Source of the DNA: an uncultured Parabacteroides sp.
GTDB taxonomy: Bacteria; Bacteroidota; Bacteroidia; Bacteroidales; Tannerellaceae
Direction: 5' to 3'
DNA length: 64,000 nt
Assembly (NCBI GenBank): GCA_944325345.1
Contig: CALUZV010000007.1
Span: 78,874 to 142,873, forward strand
Position 1 is the first letter of the stretch. Each line of letters opens with the position of its first letter. Below are positions 9,172 through 17,545 of this stretch, piece by piece. A program made the position numbers and the translations under genes. Below the pieces are notes generated by a model that saw only the letters and a list, made by a program, of their open reading frames with translations, did no database searches and was not told the DNA's origin.

Positions 9172-10080
9172 ATGGCTTTAGTTTTTGATATCAAACGCTA
9201 TTGCATCAACGACGGCCCGGGCATCCGCATCACGATTTTCTTGAAGGGATGTCCGTTGTCGTGTGTATGGTGCCATAATCCGGAAGGAATAGCCAATCAT
9301 AAGGAAAAACTTTATACGAAGAAGAAGTGCATCGGGTGCCAATCGTGTGTCGAGGTTTGTCCGCAGCACGCATTGAAGCTGACGCGCGAGGGAATTGTTA
9401 CCGATCCGCAGCTCTGTGTCCTCTGTGGCAAATGTGTCGAGGCTTGTCCGACGTTGGCGATGGAAATGTCCGGCACGGAATATCCCATTGAGTATCTGAT
9501 GGAGCAAATCCGGAAAGAAATCCCGGTGATGGATGGCTCCGGCGGCGGTGTTACTTTCTGTGGCGGCGAACCCTTGATGCATGCGGATTATCTGATGGAA
9601 TTACTCGACCGTTGCGGCGAATTGTCGCTCCACCGGGCTGTGGATACGACGCTCTTGGCGAAGCCGGACGTTATCCGCCAGGTAATGAGCAAATGCGAAT
9701 TGCTCTTGGTCGATTTGAAGTTAATGGATTCGGAGAAACATCGCTATTATTGCGGTGTCCCGAATGAATTGATATTGTCTAATATCCGCATGGTTTCGGA
9801 GGCCGGTATGCGTTTCTTTATCCGCATTCCACTGATTGAAGGTGTCAATGCAGACGAGGAAAACATTACCCGCTCAGCCGATTTCCTTGCATCTTTGCCC
9901 AAGAAACCGGACGTCGTGAACTTGCTTCCTTATCATGATATTGGAAAGAACAAGCACGAAAAGCTCGGAACCATTTATAATCCCAAACATATCCCGATGG
10001 CGGCTCCGTCTCCCGAATGGCAGCAGCGGTGCGTCGAGATTTTCAGAGAAAGAGGGGTTAAGGCAGAGATTGGAGGGTGA
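9172..10080 (+). CDS. hypG: glycyl-radical enzyme activating protein (radical SAM)
   Basis: This is the cognate activase that abstracts hydrogen from the glycine of the upstream enzyme using S-adenosylmethionine. The radical-SAM cluster is C27-x3-C31-x2-C34 within KGCPLSCVWCHNPE. Two ferredoxin-type 4Fe-4S motifs follow, at C53/C56/C59/C63 and C82/C85/C88/C92. This is the insert typical of dehydratase-type activases and is absent from PflA. GGGVTFCGGEP is the SAM-binding GGE motif. The 302-residue length is normal. The gene is co-oriented with hypD, and assignment to HypG rests on that neighbour. A 42-bp-period array follows directly. Confidence 0.9.
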   Translation: MALVFDIKRYCINDGPGIRITIFLKGCPLSCVWCHNPEGIANHKEKLYTKKKCIGCQSCVEVCPQHALKLTREGIVTDPQLCVLCGKCVEACPTLAMEMSGTEYPIEYLMEQIRKEIPVMDGSGGGVTFCGGEPLMHADYLMELLDRCGELSLHRAVDTTLLAKPDVIRQVMSKCELLLVDLKLMDSEKHRYYCGVPNELILSNIRMVSEAGMRFFIRIPLIEGVNADEENITRSADFLASLPKKPDVVNLLPYHDIGKNKHEKLGTIYNPKHIPMAAPSPEWQQRCVEIFRERGVKAEIGG

Positions 10081-10092
10081 AAATACATTTTC

Positions 10093-10478
10093 GGTGCACC
10101 CAAAAGGTCAATCTGATATTGAAAGTGAGAAATTGGTGCACCGAAAATAGTTTCAAACCATTTTGAATTGAAATTCGGTACACCAAAAAGGTCAATTTGA
10201 CATTAAAAGTGAGAAATTGGTACACCGAGAATAGTTTCAAACCATTTTAAGTTGAAATTTGGTACACCAAAAAGGTCAATTTAATATTAAAAGTGAGAAA
10301 TTGGTGCACCGAAAAATAGTTTCAACCATTTTGAGTTGAAATTTGGTGCACCAAAAAGGTTGATTTAATATTAAAAGTGAGAAATTGGTACACCGAAAAA
10401 TAGTTTCAGCCATTTTGAGTTGAAATTTGGTGTACCAAAGAGGTCGATTTAATATTAGAAGAGAGAAATTGGTGCACC
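10093..10478. repeat. tandem array: ten palindromic octamers at exact 42-bp spacing
   Basis: Octamers GGTGCACC, GGTACACC or GGTGTACC start at 10093, 10135, 10177, 10219, 10261, 10303, 10345, 10387, 10429 and 10471, every interval being 42 bp. Alternate units resemble each other more closely, giving an 84-bp higher-order repeat in five copies. The array fills the 409-bp gap between convergent genes. Confidence 0.95.
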
Positions 10479-10489
10479 GAAAATATCAA

Positions 10490-11794
10490 TCAGAAAAGTA
10501 CATTAAGCAATAGATTGACGGAATAAGTTAATGCTATTGTCGCATAAAGTATCTTGATATTGATGCGCTTCAGCATTTGATAATAAACCACGGCAAGCAT
10601 CACGCTGGCAAACCCGAAGACTAAAGCCATCCGCGTATTGAATTCCACCATGAATCCTCCGTTCCATTCCGGCGGCAAGACCGGGAATATTAATCCGAGA
10701 AGCACAATCGTTGAGAGGAATCCGGCAAAGAATCGTGTGCAAAGCGTCCGGTATTCTGTTACGTACAAGGCGTATTCTGCAAGAAAGATAGTGATAAACG
10801 GATAGAGGGGCAGGAGGAAAGAGCTTCGCTTGACGGGCATCACCGCATAGGCAATCAATAGAACGACGAAGACAACTAAACTAAAGAATTTCACCCCACT
10901 GCGCGGCAACTCCGGTTTCCGATATTCCATCCCGAAAAGCGAAAACGCCAGGAATACTATCCACGGCATAAAGCCTAATCCCAACAATGCTAACACATAA
11001 AAGCAATTGTGTGCCCCGCCGTTATCCGTGTTCCAAAAATAATAGAACTCGGTGCCAAGCGTATCAAGCAGCAGGTCTGTCCCTCCTTGTTTCCACACGG
11101 TTATATACCATAGCGCAGGAATGAACAAAGCAGATACTCCTATGTACAATAGCGTTTTACATAGCGTCAGTTTATCGTATTTCTTGAGCAAGAACAAGTA
11201 GATGCCAAAAGCCAAGAGTGGCAGAATAACGCCCATCAGTCCTTTCGTCAGGATAGCACAACTTAATAGGAAGGAAACTTCTATGGGTAGCCCTTTCAGT
11301 TCCATTTTTTCTTCCCAACGGTATAAACGTATCAGTGATAAGATGATGAAAGTAGCAAATAGTAAGTCTCCCGAGTTGATTAGGAATATACTTTGCATCC
11401 CCGTGCAAGTTACGAGGAATAGCGAAGCGATGAATGCCTCGTGAAACTTGATTCGCCTTCCAAAGAAGATTAAAGTACAGGTAACGATGACGATAAAGGC
11501 CAAGGCTCCGGGCAGGTAAACTGTCAAATGGGATACATAACCTTGCCACATCGATCCGAGGGAAACCAGCCAGTAGAGCATCGGATGTTCATGGACGATT
11601 TGCCCGTCTGCCAAGGGAGGCATTACCCAATCACCACTTTCAAGCATAGCAGTCGCAATGGCGGCAGTCTCGGAAGTATCTGGTTGCGAGAGGTCGGAGA
11701 GGTCTAACCACGGGAGGACGGATATGATACAGATGAATAGAATCATCGAGATCGGTTTCTGTAGGTACAAATACTGTAACGTTGGTGTACGCAT
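10490..11794 (-). CDS. ArnT/PMT-like membrane glycosyltransferase (GT83-like)
   Basis: This is a polytopic inner-membrane glycosyltransferase with about 10-12 hydrophobic segments. The N-terminal periplasmic loop carries DTSETAAIATAMLESGDWVMPP and, after it, HEHPMLYWL. These match the ArnT/GT83 pattern, where an acidic residue plus E-x-R/A-E acts with an undecaprenyl-phosphate sugar donor, often to modify lipid A. At 434 residues it lacks most of the C-terminal domain of E. coli ArnT (about 550). The start at 11794 (MRTPTLQYLY) is chosen because a TATCTTTG box lies between it and an earlier ATG. It follows a histidine kinase gene on the same strand. The sugar and acceptor are unknown. Confidence 0.75.
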   Translation of the reverse strand: MRTPTLQYLYLQKPISMILFICIISVLPWLDLSDLSQPDTSETAAIATAMLESGDWVMPPLADGQIVHEHPMLYWLVSLGSMWQGYVSHLTVYLPGALAFIVIVTCTLIFFGRRIKFHEAFIASLFLVTCTGMQSIFLINSGDLLFATFIILSLIRLYRWEEKMELKGLPIEVSFLLSCAILTKGLMGVILPLLAFGIYLFLLKKYDKLTLCKTLLYIGVSALFIPALWYITVWKQGGTDLLLDTLGTEFYYFWNTDNGGAHNCFYVLALLGLGFMPWIVFLAFSLFGMEYRKPELPRSGVKFFSLVVFVVLLIAYAVMPVKRSSFLLPLYPFITIFLAEYALYVTEYRTLCTRFFAGFLSTIVLLGLIFPVLPPEWNGGFMVEFNTRMALVFGFASVMLAVVYYQMLKRINIKILYATIALTYSVNLLLNVLF

Positions 11795-11817
11795 ATAGCT
11801 AATTTGAATTTTGTCCC

Positions 11818-11825
11818 CAAAGATA
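11818..11825 (-). promoter_or_regulatory. -7 box (TATCTTTG) for the GT83-like gene
   Basis: An exact consensus on the minus strand, 24 bp before the ATG at 11794. It indicates transcription independent of the upstream kinase gene. Confidence 0.65.
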
Positions 11826-11917
11826 CAAAAATGCATTCGGATAGAAAAAGATTTTTCATCCGAAGGGAGATTTAACTTCTTTCTGAAGAAGAAAACCTAG
11901 TTGTGCACTTTACACAA

Positions 11918-13678
11918 TCAGATTTTCTTCTTCAGCGTGAAGAGGAATGTAACGCCTTGCCCCGGCGTGCTTTTAGCTGATATTTGACCTCGGTGGAAGA
12001 GGACGCTGTTCTTGACAATGGATAATCCGAGGCCCGTACCTCCTGCCTTACGGCTCCGTCCTTTATCGACGCGGTAGAAACGCTCGAATATGCGATTGAT
12101 ATGCTCCTCGGGGATGCCCGCACCGTTATCAGAAAAGCTGAAGTAATAATATTTGCTATCTTCCTTATAGCAATTCACGATGATGCGGATGCCCTCGCCA
12201 GCGTAGGCTATCGCGTTATCATACAGATTGCGGAAGATAGAGTAGAGGAGCGAGAAGTTGCCGTGAATCATCGCGTTTTCGGGAAGATGCGTTTCCGAAG
12301 TGATGTTTTTGGCCTCCATCTGCTGCGCACATTCTTTTTCGATTTCGTTCAGTAGCTGAGTCAGATTTACGTCCGTTAGCTCGAACATATCGGCTGCTCC
12401 TTCCAAGCGGTTTAGCAGAGAGATATCTTTCAGCAAGTCCGTCAGCCGCTGGCACTGGCTGTAACAGCGTTCGATGAAGAATCCCCGCTTCTCGTCGCTC
12501 AGGTGGTTGTACAACAATGTCTCCAAGTAACCTTGAATGCTGCTGACCGGTGTCTTTAGTTCGTGCGCAATGTTCTGCGTAAGCTGCCGTTTCATCTGAT
12601 ATTCTTCCTCCTGGCGCGTGATGTCGCTGATGGATATCTCGTAGCTATTGTTCTGGAAGAGCAGGCATTCGACTAAGAAGGTCTTGCCCGACTTGTTGAT
12701 AGTCGCCGTCTGACGGAGCGCCTTCACCCTCGGCGTCTGCGTCTTCTCCTCGAGGAAAGTGCGGATAGGCTCCAGCTCAGGGATGTCGAGCACTTCTTCG
12801 GCAGTATGGATAGCGTTATTCGAAAGGATATTTGCGAATTGGATTAACTGTATGTTAGCCAGTATCTCAACCCCATCTTCCGTGAACATCGCGAATCCTT
12901 CCTTCGCATATTGGAAGTGCTTGATGAGTTTCTCACGCTCCAGCGCCAACTCGTTCTTCGCCTTCTGTTGCCGACGGTAGAGCTTGATGATGTGTTGCGC
13001 AATGTCGCCCAACTCGTCGTTCGGGAAGTTCAGTTCGATTTCTTTCTCCGGATTCTTCGGTATATTTTGGGAGAAATACTTCAACTTCGCGATGGTTTGT
13101 CCGATACTGAAAGTGTAGCGAGACAGTACAATAAAGAATATCAAGAGCATCAGCGCCATGAAGTAAACGAATTCGCGATTGACCTTCAGCGTATCCTTAA
13201 TGTACGGACTATACGGGATGGCGCATCGGTAGATATATCCTTCAATGTTATTGGCCGAATAGAAATACTCCTGTCCATCCGTGCCCGAAGACCGGATAGC
13301 GTATGCGTTCATCTTCTGCCGTGCCTTGAGCACCTCGCTCCGATTGTTATGATTATCCCGGATATCGCTCTTGGTGTTGTCGAACAAGACTTTCCCGCTC
13401 GGGTCGATGATCGTTACGCGCAGGCCGTGCTCGGGGATTTCCCGAACGAATTCTTCGACTACGGCATTCAGATTCGGGTCCTTCTGCACACGGTAGTGTA
13501 GCTGATAGTTATAGCTGCTCAGCACGCTGTTCAACTTCTCGCGTGTGAATTCGACTTCCCTTTGATATTGAAAGACAAACACGCAGGCGGTGAAGCCCAG
13601 AAAGATAAAAAACACTGACCAGAACAAACGTTGGCTGAAAGGTATCCGGCTCTGTCTCATCCTCTCTTGTGCATACAT
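11918..13678 (-). CDS. PhoR-type sensor histidine kinase
   Basis: This is a membrane sensor kinase of 586 residues. One helix lies near residues 18-37, followed by a ~130-residue periplasmic sensor and a second helix near 168-188. After these come a HAMP-like linker and a PAS-like region (FAMFTEDGVEILANIQ). The catalytic half carries the H-box QNIAHELKTPVSS with the phospho-acceptor His at 372, the N-box NLYDNAIAY, G1 DNGAGIP, the F-box FERFYRVD and G2 GGTGLGLSIV. All are intact. It starts 6 bp after the response regulator stop, so the two are one operon. The signal is not deducible. PhoR-like architecture does not prove a phosphate role. Confidence 0.93.
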   Translation of the reverse strand: MYAQERMRQSRIPFSQRLFWSVFFIFLGFTACVFVFQYQREVEFTREKLNSVLSSYNYQLHYRVQKDPNLNAVVEEFVREIPEHGLRVTIIDPSGKVLFDNTKSDIRDNHNNRSEVLKARQKMNAYAIRSSGTDGQEYFYSANNIEGYIYRCAIPYSPYIKDTLKVNREFVYFMALMLLIFFIVLSRYTFSIGQTIAKLKYFSQNIPKNPEKEIELNFPNDELGDIAQHIIKLYRRQQKAKNELALEREKLIKHFQYAKEGFAMFTEDGVEILANIQLIQFANILSNNAIHTAEEVLDIPELEPIRTFLEEKTQTPRVKALRQTATINKSGKTFLVECLLFQNNSYEISISDITRQEEEYQMKRQLTQNIAHELKTPVSSIQGYLETLLYNHLSDEKRGFFIERCYSQCQRLTDLLKDISLLNRLEGAADMFELTDVNLTQLLNEIEKECAQQMEAKNITSETHLPENAMIHGNFSLLYSIFRNLYDNAIAYAGEGIRIIVNCYKEDSKYYYFSFSDNGAGIPEEHINRIFERFYRVDKGRSRKAGGTGLGLSIVKNSVLFHRGQISAKSTPGQGVTFLFTLKKKI

Positions 13679-13684
13679 GATTAC

Positions 13685-14392
13685 TTATTCTCCTTCAAAG
13701 CAATAACCAAAGCCCAGGCGGGTTACGATGTTCTTTCCATAGATACCTATCTTTTTCCTGAGGCGCGTTATATTGACGTCAATCGTGCGGTCGAGCACAT
13801 AGACTTCGTCGCTCCATACGCGAGTCAGGATATCCTCGCGGCTCAAGACGTAGTTCCTATTCTCAAGTAAAAGTTTCAGTATCTCAAACTCCTTCTTGGT
13901 CAAGGGGATTTCCTGCCCGTCGATTGTCGCTTTGATGCGTTTCGTGTCGAGCGAGAGCGTCCGGTAGCTCAGGGTTTCTTTTTCTCCTTCTTCCTTATCG
14001 CCCGTCGCGGTGCGGCGCAAGACGGCCTTGACGCGTGCGATAACCTGCCGGATAGAGAACGGCTTCGAGATGTAGTCGTCTGCCCCCAGGTTGAAGCCCG
14101 TCAGCATATCGTTCTCCGTGTCCTTTGCCGTGAGGAAAATAATCGGCAGATGAGCCGTCTTCTCGTCGTTCTTCAACATCCGGGCCATCTTGAAGCCAGA
14201 GATTTCGCCCATCATGACGTCGAGCAAAATCAGCTGATAGCGCGTGAGGTCCAGCTCCAGCGCTTCCTCCGCGCTGTGGGCGGTATCGACCTCGAAGCCT
14301 TCTGTCTCAAGATTGAATTGCAGTATTTCACACAAATCTTCTTCGTCGTCCACGACCAAGATGCGGGTAGGGGTTGTATTGTTCGTACTCAT
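13685..14392 (-). CDS. OmpR/PhoB-family response regulator
   Basis: This is a 235-residue two-component transcription factor. The receiver domain (residues 1-125) has the acidic pocket VVDDEED, the phospho-acceptor Asp58 in LILLDVMMG, the switch Thr in IFLTAKD and the conserved Lys in DDYISKPF. The winged-helix DNA-binding domain follows (LTKKEFEILKLL, then RTIDVNITRLRKKI). It is the first gene of the pair with the kinase downstream. The leader contains TTCCTTTG at 14416-14423, a one-mismatch -7 box. Targets are unknown. The GT83-like gene two places downstream is a candidate by position only. Confidence 0.95.
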   Translation of the reverse strand: MSTNNTTPTRILVVDDEEDLCEILQFNLETEGFEVDTAHSAEEALELDLTRYQLILLDVMMGEISGFKMARMLKNDEKTAHLPIIFLTAKDTENDMLTGFNLGADDYISKPFSIRQVIARVKAVLRRTATGDKEEGEKETLSYRTLSLDTKRIKATIDGQEIPLTKKEFEILKLLLENRNYVLSREDILTRVWSDEVYVLDRTIDVNITRLRKKIGIYGKNIVTRLGFGYCFEGE

Positions 14393-14526
14393 ATCAAGCT
14401 TTATTTATTCGATGCACAAAGGAATATGAATGGTTTTTATAGAATATGAAAAATGTATGACAAAGGTGTTACAAATGTTTGCAGAAGTGTTGCCGCCTCT
14501 TTGAAGAGGTAGTTTTGGATAGTTGA

Positions 14527-14674
14527 GCAAGTAGTTTCCGACACTTGAGCATCTATCCGCGGACAGATGCTCATCTATCCACAGACAGATGCTCAAGTAT
14601 CCGTGGATAGATGCTCAAGTATCGGCGGATAGATGAGCATCTATCGGAAACTACTTGCGCAAGTGTCCGCGCGG
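14527..14674. repeat. tandem/inverted array with 22-bp period
   Basis: Small dyads CCGCGG, CCACAG, CCGTGG, CGGCGG, CGGAAA and CCGCGCGG begin at 14557, 14579, 14601, 14623, 14645 and 14667, all 22 bp apart, linked by GATAGATGCTCA-like arms. The outermost arms (14527-14560 and 14625-14658) form a 34-bp imperfect inverted repeat. It lies just past the speA stop and upstream of the response regulator. Confidence 0.85.
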
Positions 14675-14676
14675 AC

Positions 14677-16575
14677 TTACTCATTCTCCAGATAGGTGTA
14701 GCCGTAGAGTCCGGAGCGGTAATTCGAGAGGAACTCGCGTCCTTCCTCGGCCGAGATTTTGCCTTGCTTCACGGCTCCGGCGACCCAAACCTCGATGGCA
14801 CGAGCCATTCGCTTGGGGTTAAACTGGACGTACTCCAAGACGTCGGCGACGGTTTCACCTTCGATAATCTTGTCGATGACGTACTTGTCGCCTTTGATTT
14901 TAATATGAACGGCATTCGTATCCCCAAAGAGATTGTGCATGTCGCCCAAGATTTCCTGGTAGGCTCCTACAAGGAAGACGCCTATATAATAAGGTTCGCC
15001 CGGCTTCAAGGGGTGGACCGGGAGGTAGTATGAGAAGTTGCGCGTCGAGATAAAGTTATCTATCTTCCCATCCGAATCGCAAGTAATATCTTGTATTGTA
15101 GCAGACTTCGTCGGCTGTTCGTCCAGACGGCTGATAGGCATTACGGGGAAGATTTGATCGATTGCCCAAGAGTCCGGCAGGGACTGGAAGAGGGAGAAGT
15201 TGCAGAAATACTTATCAGGCAGGAGCTTCGAAATCTTCTTCAGCTCGTCAGGTGCGTGTTTGATGTTTTCCGCCATCTCATAGACCTCGCGGGCGATAGA
15301 CCAGAAGAGACGTTCGACTTGCGCACGGGTCTGCAGGTCGATGAGCCCGAGGTTGAAAAGCTCGAGCGCTTCCTCGCGGCACTGGACGGTGTCGTGCCAA
15401 GTTTCAATCAAGCGAGGCTGATTGAGGTTGTCCCAGAGGTTGTAGAGTTCCTTGACTAATTCGTGCGCATCCGGTTGCAGTTCTTCATTGTCGTCGCAGA
15501 TGGGAAGGCCGGCACTGGCTAATACTTCAAAAATCAAGACCGAGTGATGAGCGGTGAGCGACCTGCCCGACTCGGTGATGATGTTAGGCTGTTCCATATT
15601 ATGCTTCATGCAGATGTCGGCGAGCGACGATACCGCATCGTTCACATACTCTTGGATGGAGTAGTTCATGCTGTTGCCGCTAAGGGGCGAGCGCGTCCCA
15701 TCGTAGTCCACGCCAAGACCTCCGCCAATGTCGAAGAAGCGGATATTGAAGCCCATCTTGCGGAGCTGCACGTAGAACTGGGTAGCCTCGCGGAGGGCAG
15801 TCTTGATTCTGCGGATGTTGGTAACTTGGCTTCCGATATGGAAATGGATGAGTTGGAGGCAGTCGCCAAGTCCGTTAGCTTTAAGCATATCAAGCGCATC
15901 AAGGAGTTCGCTCGAATTGAGGCCGAACTTGCTGACGTCGCCCCCTGATTCTTCCCACTTTCCGCTACCAGAGCTTGCCAGCTTGATGCGGATGCCGATG
16001 TTGGGACGGACGTTCATGCGCTTGGCCAGTGTCGCAAGGGTATGCAGCTCCATCATCTTCTCGACAACGATGAAGACTTGGCGGCCCATCTTCTGAGCCA
16101 GGAGAGCAAGTTCGATGTAGCTCTCGTCCTTGTAGCCGTTGCAGACAATCATGGCATCGTCGTCGATACCGATGGAGAGGACGGCGTGCAACTCGGGTTT
16201 GGAACCTGCCTCTAATCCAATGTTGTACTTGTTGCCATGGCTGACAATCTCCTCGACAACTGGATGCATCTGGTTCACCTTAATCGGATAAATGATATAG
16301 TTCTTGGCATGGTATCCATACTCTTTGGCTGCCTTCTCGAAACAGTTGGAGATTTTTTCTATCCGGTTATTCAGAATATCAGGGAAACGCAACAACAAAG
16401 GAGCAGCTACATCATGCAACTGTAGTTCTTCCATCAACTCCTTCAAGTCGATAGTTGGACCTCCGGGCTTGGGTTGGACGGTTACATGCCCTTTCTCGTT
16501 CACCGAAAAATAATTCAGACCCCAACCGTTTACGTTATACAGCTCGGCTGAATCTTCAATTTTCCATTTTCTCAT
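14677..16575 (-). CDS. speA: biosynthetic arginine decarboxylase
   Basis: SpeA is a PLP-dependent fold-III decarboxylase converting arginine to agmatine for polyamine synthesis. The 632-residue length matches the SpeA family. The PLP lysine is Lys99 in YPIKVNQ. Other motifs are LEAGSKPEL, SSGSGKWEESGG, LIHFHIGSQ and the glycine-rich FDIGGGLGVDYDG. The C-terminal part shows PHXPxKPGEPYYIGVFLVGAYQE-like features and the terminal GLYGYTYLE. It lies 27 bp after queE with no visible promoter, so it is probably transcribed with queD-queE. The following 22-bp-period array begins 2 bp beyond the gene end. Confidence 0.96.
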   Translation of the reverse strand: MRKWKIEDSAELYNVNGWGLNYFSVNEKGHVTVQPKPGGPTIDLKELMEELQLHDVAAPLLLRFPDILNNRIEKISNCFEKAAKEYGYHAKNYIIYPIKVNQMHPVVEEIVSHGNKYNIGLEAGSKPELHAVLSIGIDDDAMIVCNGYKDESYIELALLAQKMGRQVFIVVEKMMELHTLATLAKRMNVRPNIGIRIKLASSGSGKWEESGGDVSKFGLNSSELLDALDMLKANGLGDCLQLIHFHIGSQVTNIRRIKTALREATQFYVQLRKMGFNIRFFDIGGGLGVDYDGTRSPLSGNSMNYSIQEYVNDAVSSLADICMKHNMEQPNIITESGRSLTAHHSVLIFEVLASAGLPICDDNEELQPDAHELVKELYNLWDNLNQPRLIETWHDTVQCREEALELFNLGLIDLQTRAQVERLFWSIAREVYEMAENIKHAPDELKKISKLLPDKYFCNFSLFQSLPDSWAIDQIFPVMPISRLDEQPTKSATIQDITCDSDGKIDNFISTRNFSYYLPVHPLKPGEPYYIGVFLVGAYQEILGDMHNLFGDTNAVHIKIKGDKYVIDKIIEGETVADVLEYVQFNPKRMARAIEVWVAGAVKQGKISAEEGREFLSNYRSGLYGYTYLENE

Positions 16576-16602
16576 TTATCTTCGTGATTAATTAAAGTGA
16601 AT

Positions 16603-17154
16603 TTATTGTATTCCGATAAGTTTATGTGTTTGCAAACTAAGCCGCCAATGCGGATGCTCGAGGATGTAACGGATGACCTCCTCCGTATTCTGGCATGAGC
16701 AAGGTTGCAGGAAGTAATGCTCGGCCTCGATGTTGCGGAAGTACGTCTCCACGTCTTGCCCCGTGTAAACTACCTTCACCTCGTCGGCCTTCTTCAAGAT
16801 TACCGCTGCCCCTTCTTTCGGCGAGCAGGTAATCCAGAGGTTATCCGACTGCGGCAAGGGGCGCGTCCCGTTTGTCTCGATACACAGGAAATATCCTTCA
16901 TCTGTCAGGCGGTCGATGAAAGCCTGGTCGATCCAGAGGGCTGGTTCCCCTCCGGTCAGAATGACTTGCCGCGAAGGGTATTGGCGTATGGCGTCGATGA
17001 TTTCCTTGTCGCTCATCATTTTCCCTTCTTCATGCTGGGTATCACAGAAGCTGCACTTCAAGTTACACCCCGAGAAGCGGACGAAGACAGAAGGCGTGCC
17101 GGTAAAGAAACCCTCCCCCTGCAGACTGTAGAATATCTCGTTAATCTTCCTCAT
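16603..17154 (-). CDS. queE: 7-carboxy-7-deazaguanine synthase (radical SAM)
   Basis: QueE converts carboxytetrahydropterin to 7-carboxy-7-deazaguanine in the preQ0/queuosine pathway. The 183 residues include the radical-SAM motif C30-x3-C34-x2-C37 in SGCNLKCSFCDTQ and the start EIFYSLQGEG typical of QueE. VILTGGEPAL is the GGE motif. The ending HPHWRLSLQTHKLIGI is also family-typical. It overlaps the 3' end of queD by 14 bp, implying translational coupling. Assignment is secure. Confidence 0.96.
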   Translation of the reverse strand: MRKINEIFYSLQGEGFFTGTPSVFVRFSGCNLKCSFCDTQHEEGKMMSDKEIIDAIRQYPSRQVILTGGEPALWIDQAFIDRLTDEGYFLCIETNGTRPLPQSDNLWITCSPKEGAAVILKKADEVKVVYTGQDVETYFRNIEAEHYFLQPCSCQNTEEVIRYILEHPHWRLSLQTHKLIGIQ

Positions 17155-17473
17155 AAATAACCATATTACCTTCCGACTCCTGCACTTCTACTTTATAGCA
17201 CGCGGGTATCTGTTCGCATATCCAGCGGGCTATGTTCTCTGCCGTCGGGTTGAAGGGGAGTACTTCGTTCAGATTCTTGTGGTCGAGCTGCCCTTGGATG
17301 TTTTGCTTGATGTGGCTAAAGTCCGTTACCATGCCGTTCTCGTCTAATTCTTTCGCACGGCAATAGACCGTTACAATCCAGTTGTGCCCATGAAGGTTAG
17401 AGCACTTGCTCTCGTAGGTGAGCGAGAGGCTATGGGCTGCCGATATTTCCAAACGCTTGATTACTGTGTACAT
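17141..17473 (-). CDS. queD: 6-carboxy-5,6,7,8-tetrahydropterin synthase
   Basis: QueD makes the pterin substrate of QueE from dihydroneopterin triphosphate. The 110-residue protein has the zinc histidines His14 (SAAHSL), His28 and His30 (NLHGHNW) and the catalytic Cys24 (SKCSNLHGH). DFSHIK and LDHKNLNEV are family-typical. It heads the queD-queE-speA operon behind a full -33/-7 promoter with a 20-bp spacer. Small size and the Cys-x3-HGH spacing favour QueD over eukaryotic-type PTPS. Confidence 0.96.
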   Translation of the reverse strand: MYTVIKRLEISAAHSLSLTYESKCSNLHGHNWIVTVYCRAKELDENGMVTDFSHIKQNIQGQLDHKNLNEVLPFNPTAENIARWICEQIPACYKVEVQESEGNMVIYEED

Positions 17474-17503
17474 CCTTGTTTTTTATCTGTTAAAATGATT
17501 GCG

Positions 17504-17534
17504 CAAAAGTACGACAATTATTTATGCCATGCAA
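17504..17534 (-). promoter_or_regulatory. promoter of queD-queE-speA
   Basis: On the minus strand TTG (17532-17534) is followed after exactly 20 bp by TACTTTTG (17504-17511). The predicted start is about 24 nt before the queD ATG. It is one of the best full promoters in the window. Confidence 0.75.
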
Positions 17535-17545
17535 TAATGCGCTCT

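Noticed and set aside
10093..10478. CRISPR array
   Set aside because: Units are diverged copies of one another and contain no unique spacers. No cas genes are in the window.
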